The notes under the pieces are model-generated. The model was not told where the DNA came from and ran no database searches. It saw nothing but the letters and a program-made list of their open reading frames with translations. From Methanocorpusculum sp. (lineage in GTDB: Archaea; Halobacteriota; Methanomicrobia; Methanomicrobiales; Methanocorpusculaceae), in the NCBI GenBank assembly GCA_030539595.1, contig JAUNXW010000022.1:1-15470 (forward strand): a stretch of 15,470 bases of DNA. The letters are read 5' to 3'. A program made the position numbers and the translations under genes. Of the stretch, positions 13,981 to 15,470 are shown piece after piece (position 1 is the first letter of the stretch; the number at the start of each line of letters is the position of its first letter).

Positions 13981-15123
13981 TTAATTAAACACTCTCTGAG
14001 CCCGAAGCATGTTTTCCATGACATGCACACCAAATGGGCATCTTTTTTCGCATTGACCGCACTGTAGACAGTCATTTGCGTCAAATTCAAGTTCAGAGTA
14101 ATGCTTTGCAACGGATTTTGGAACTTCATCCTGCATTAAAGCCAAGTCAAGATATTTGGTCACCGCGGCAATGTCAATGTTTGAAGCGCATGGTTTGCAG
14201 TGATTGCAGTACATGCATTTTCCGCTCATGGCAAAACGCGGGTTTTCTGTAAATATCTGAGAATAATTTTTATCTTCTTCTGAGGCTTCGCAGTATGAAA
14301 CAGCTTCTTTGATTTCGTTTATGTCTTTGCAGCCCGCAATTACGCATTTAACACCAGAGCGGCTAAGAGCATATTCTATGCACTGAACAGATGTTAAGGC
14401 TTTACCGAATGGGCTGTCTTTATCAGACAAAAGTCTTCCTCCGGCAAAGGCTTTCATTACTGTGATTCCAACACCTCTGTTTTCGCATTCTGTGTAGAGT
14501 TCAAAGCGTGCAGAGTCTGCGGACAATTTTTCAGCGAATCCTTTGAATTCAATTAAATCATAGACGTCGGTTTCTGTATCCTCAAAATCAAATGCCGGGT
14601 TTATTGAAAACATGAGGACGTCGATTAATCCTGATTGAACGGCTTTGAGAGCAATTATCGGGTTGTGCGAACTAAGCCCAACATATTTTATTGTTCCTTT
14701 TGCTTTCAGTTCTTTGACATAGTCAAAGATTTCAGTTTCGAAAACTTCACGATATGATTGTTCGCTGTCAACAAAGTGAAGCATTCCAATGTCTATGTAA
14801 TCAGTGTTAAGTCTTGAAAGCAAATCTTCAAAGGCTTCTTTTGTTTTGTTAATGTCGCGGGTTACATTATACTGACCGTCTTCGAATACTGTGCAGAGAT
14901 GTCCCTGAATTATGATTTTTTCGCGTCTGCCTTTGAGGGCTTTTCCTATGTTTGTTCTGAGTTCAGGCTGGGGCATGAATAAATCAAGATAGTTTATTCC
15001 GTTTGCTATGGCAAAATCAAATATTTCACGGACTTCTTTTTCGGTTTTGCCGTCAAGCCATTCGCAGCCGAGCCCTATTACGCTTGGGCTTAAGTTTGTG
15101 TGTTCGATTTTTCGATACAGCAT
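13981..15123 (-). CDS. Aldo/keto-reductase-fold protein with two Fe-S cysteine clusters, altered active site
   Basis: The 380-residue protein has an N-terminal aldo/keto-reductase barrel (about 1-270) and a C-terminal ferredoxin-like part. Cysteines are spaced C303-x2-C306-x2-C309-x2-C312 and C352-x2-C355-x2-C358-x3-C362-Pro, enough for two 4Fe-4S clusters. The usual AKR tetrad is Asp-Tyr-Lys-His. Asp (D47, YLDLF) and His (H116, IGMLHFVD) are present, but aligning D47 to G60 of NIGKAL puts Gln52 at the Tyr position, and GHL puts His75 at the Lys position. I recall related proteins in clostridia and methanogens with the same GINYLDL.MP and IIQGHL segments, so it is probably a family with changed chemistry rather than a broken gene. 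Electron transfer by the clusters is likely; the substrate is unknown. Confidence 0.85.
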   Translation of the reverse strand: MLYRKIEHTNLSPSVIGLGCEWLDGKTEKEVREIFDFAIANGINYLDLFMPQPELRTNIGKALKGRREKIIIQGHLCTVFEDGQYNVTRDINKTKEAFEDLLSRLNTDYIDIGMLHFVDSEQSYREVFETEIFDYVKELKAKGTIKYVGLSSHNPIIALKAVQSGLIDVLMFSINPAFDFEDTETDVYDLIEFKGFAEKLSADSARFELYTECENRGVGITVMKAFAGGRLLSDKDSPFGKALTSVQCIEYALSRSGVKCVIAGCKDINEIKEAVSYCEASEEDKNYSQIFTENPRFAMSGKCMYCNHCKPCASNIDIAAVTKYLDLALMQDEVPKSVAKHYSELEFDANDCLQCGQCEKRCPFGVHVMENMLRAQRVFN

Positions 15124-15182
15124 GGTAGGATAATGTTGATTTTATTCGATAATGAAGGTTAATATTCGGTTTTGAGTAATTG

Positions 15183-15216
15183 CAATCGTTATGTGAATTT
15201 GTTGGACAAGATTTTT
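15183..15216 (+). repeat. Copy of the short intergenic repeat
   Basis: CAATCGTTATGTGAATTTG followed by TTGGACAAGATTTTT matches the copies at 4782 and 8942 with two or three changes. It lies upstream of the Fe-S reductase-like gene. Confidence 0.65.
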
Positions 15217-15259
15217 CAGCGCATGGTAGATTACGAAAACGGTATTGCTGAGGATAATC

Positions 15260-15332
15260 AAAAAATAAATTTACCCGCATAAGCCTGATTTTTGCCGTTC
15301 AGGCTTTGAAGTCCCTGACTTTTTCTGCGGGT
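15260..15332 (-). terminator. Nested hairpin with T-run on the minus strand
   Basis: ACCCGCA (15273-15279) pairs with TGCGGGT (15326-15332). Inside, AAGCCTGA (15281-15288) pairs with TCAGGCTT (15299-15306) around a ten-base loop. On the minus strand a run of six T (15260-15265) follows the outer stem. It could end a transcript arriving from the right edge, or be a small structured RNA. The rest of 15124-15470 holds the repeat at 15183 and the possible gene tail below. Confidence 0.35.
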
Positions 15333-15376
15333 TATTTGTGGGAGATGGAGAAAACTAATGAAGACCCAATACAAAT

Positions 15377-15470
15377 CTACAGCGGTTTGAACACGAGCCT
15401 CACCTTTTTCTTAAGCGTTTTTCTACGAAGTTCATCAGGATTAGAATTAATCCGCAGAGAAAGTCGTAGA
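15377..15470 (-). CDS. Possible C-terminal tail of a gene running off the window
   Basis: On the minus strand, 30 codons are open from the window edge to a TAG at 15377-15379. They encode a basic tail (NPDELRRKTLKKKVRLVFKPL). The hairpin with a T-run downstream supports transcription in this direction. Against it, the plus strand is also open from an ATG at 15345 to the edge (42 codons) with GGGAG directly before it, so the strand is not settled. No family can be named from so short a piece. Confidence 0.25.
   Translation of the reverse strand, partial: LRLSLRINSNPDELRRKTLKKKVRLVFKPL

Overview
The window looks like a core-metabolism stretch of a moderately AT-rich methanogenic euryarchaeon. 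The evidence is an archaeal-type S-adenosylmethionine synthetase, an Alba chromatin protein, an archaeal-type aspartate-semialdehyde dehydrogenase and A+T-rich TATA-like boxes about 26-31 bases before several start codons, some of which seem to belong to nearly leaderless mRNAs. A Methanomicrobiales member, perhaps near Methanocorpusculum, is my best guess; this is inference from protein style, not a database result. No rRNA, tRNA, CRISPR array or transposase is visible.

Layout. Bases 1-233 are non-coding and open inside one arm of a repeat. Bases 234-4695 (+) are a tight four-gene operon: exopolyphosphatase (ppx), polyphosphate kinase (ppk), a metal-binding TIM-barrel enzyme of unknown substrate and a two-helix membrane protein of unknown function. 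Bases 4696-4893 hold a cluster of inverted short repeats. purB (4894-6228, +) stands alone and converges on a minus-strand group: asd (7872-8888), alba (7579-7848) and an ArsB/NhaD-type transporter (6326-7558). Bases 8889-9411 hold a repeat copy, a 267-base imperfect palindrome and two promoters. Then come a two-gene unit (unknown 120-residue protein plus nitroreductase, 9412-10302, +) and a four-gene unit mat-hisG-hisA-hisB (10608-13972, +). hisB converges, with only 8 bases between, on a minus-strand aldo/keto-reductase-like protein carrying two Fe-S cysteine clusters (13981-15123). The last 347 bases hold another repeat copy, a nested hairpin and possibly the tail of a further minus-strand gene.

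How the genes work together. ppk makes polyphosphate and ppx removes it; their genes overlap by 16 bases, so the two opposing activities are probably made together, along with two uncharacterised proteins that are the best candidates here for an undescribed role in polyphosphate biology. asd feeds the lysine/threonine/methionine branch, mat turns methionine and ATP into AdoMet, and hisG/A/B are three steps of histidine synthesis, so the right half is largely amino-acid and one-carbon metabolism.

The features most worth a second look are the polyphosphate operon with its two orphan genes, a countable drift in Asn codon choice along both long operons, a family of short inverted motifs in most of the intergenic gaps, the large palindrome at 8979-9245, an aldo/keto-reductase fold protein lacking the catalytic Tyr and Lys, and a HisA with Glu where the general-acid Asp is expected.
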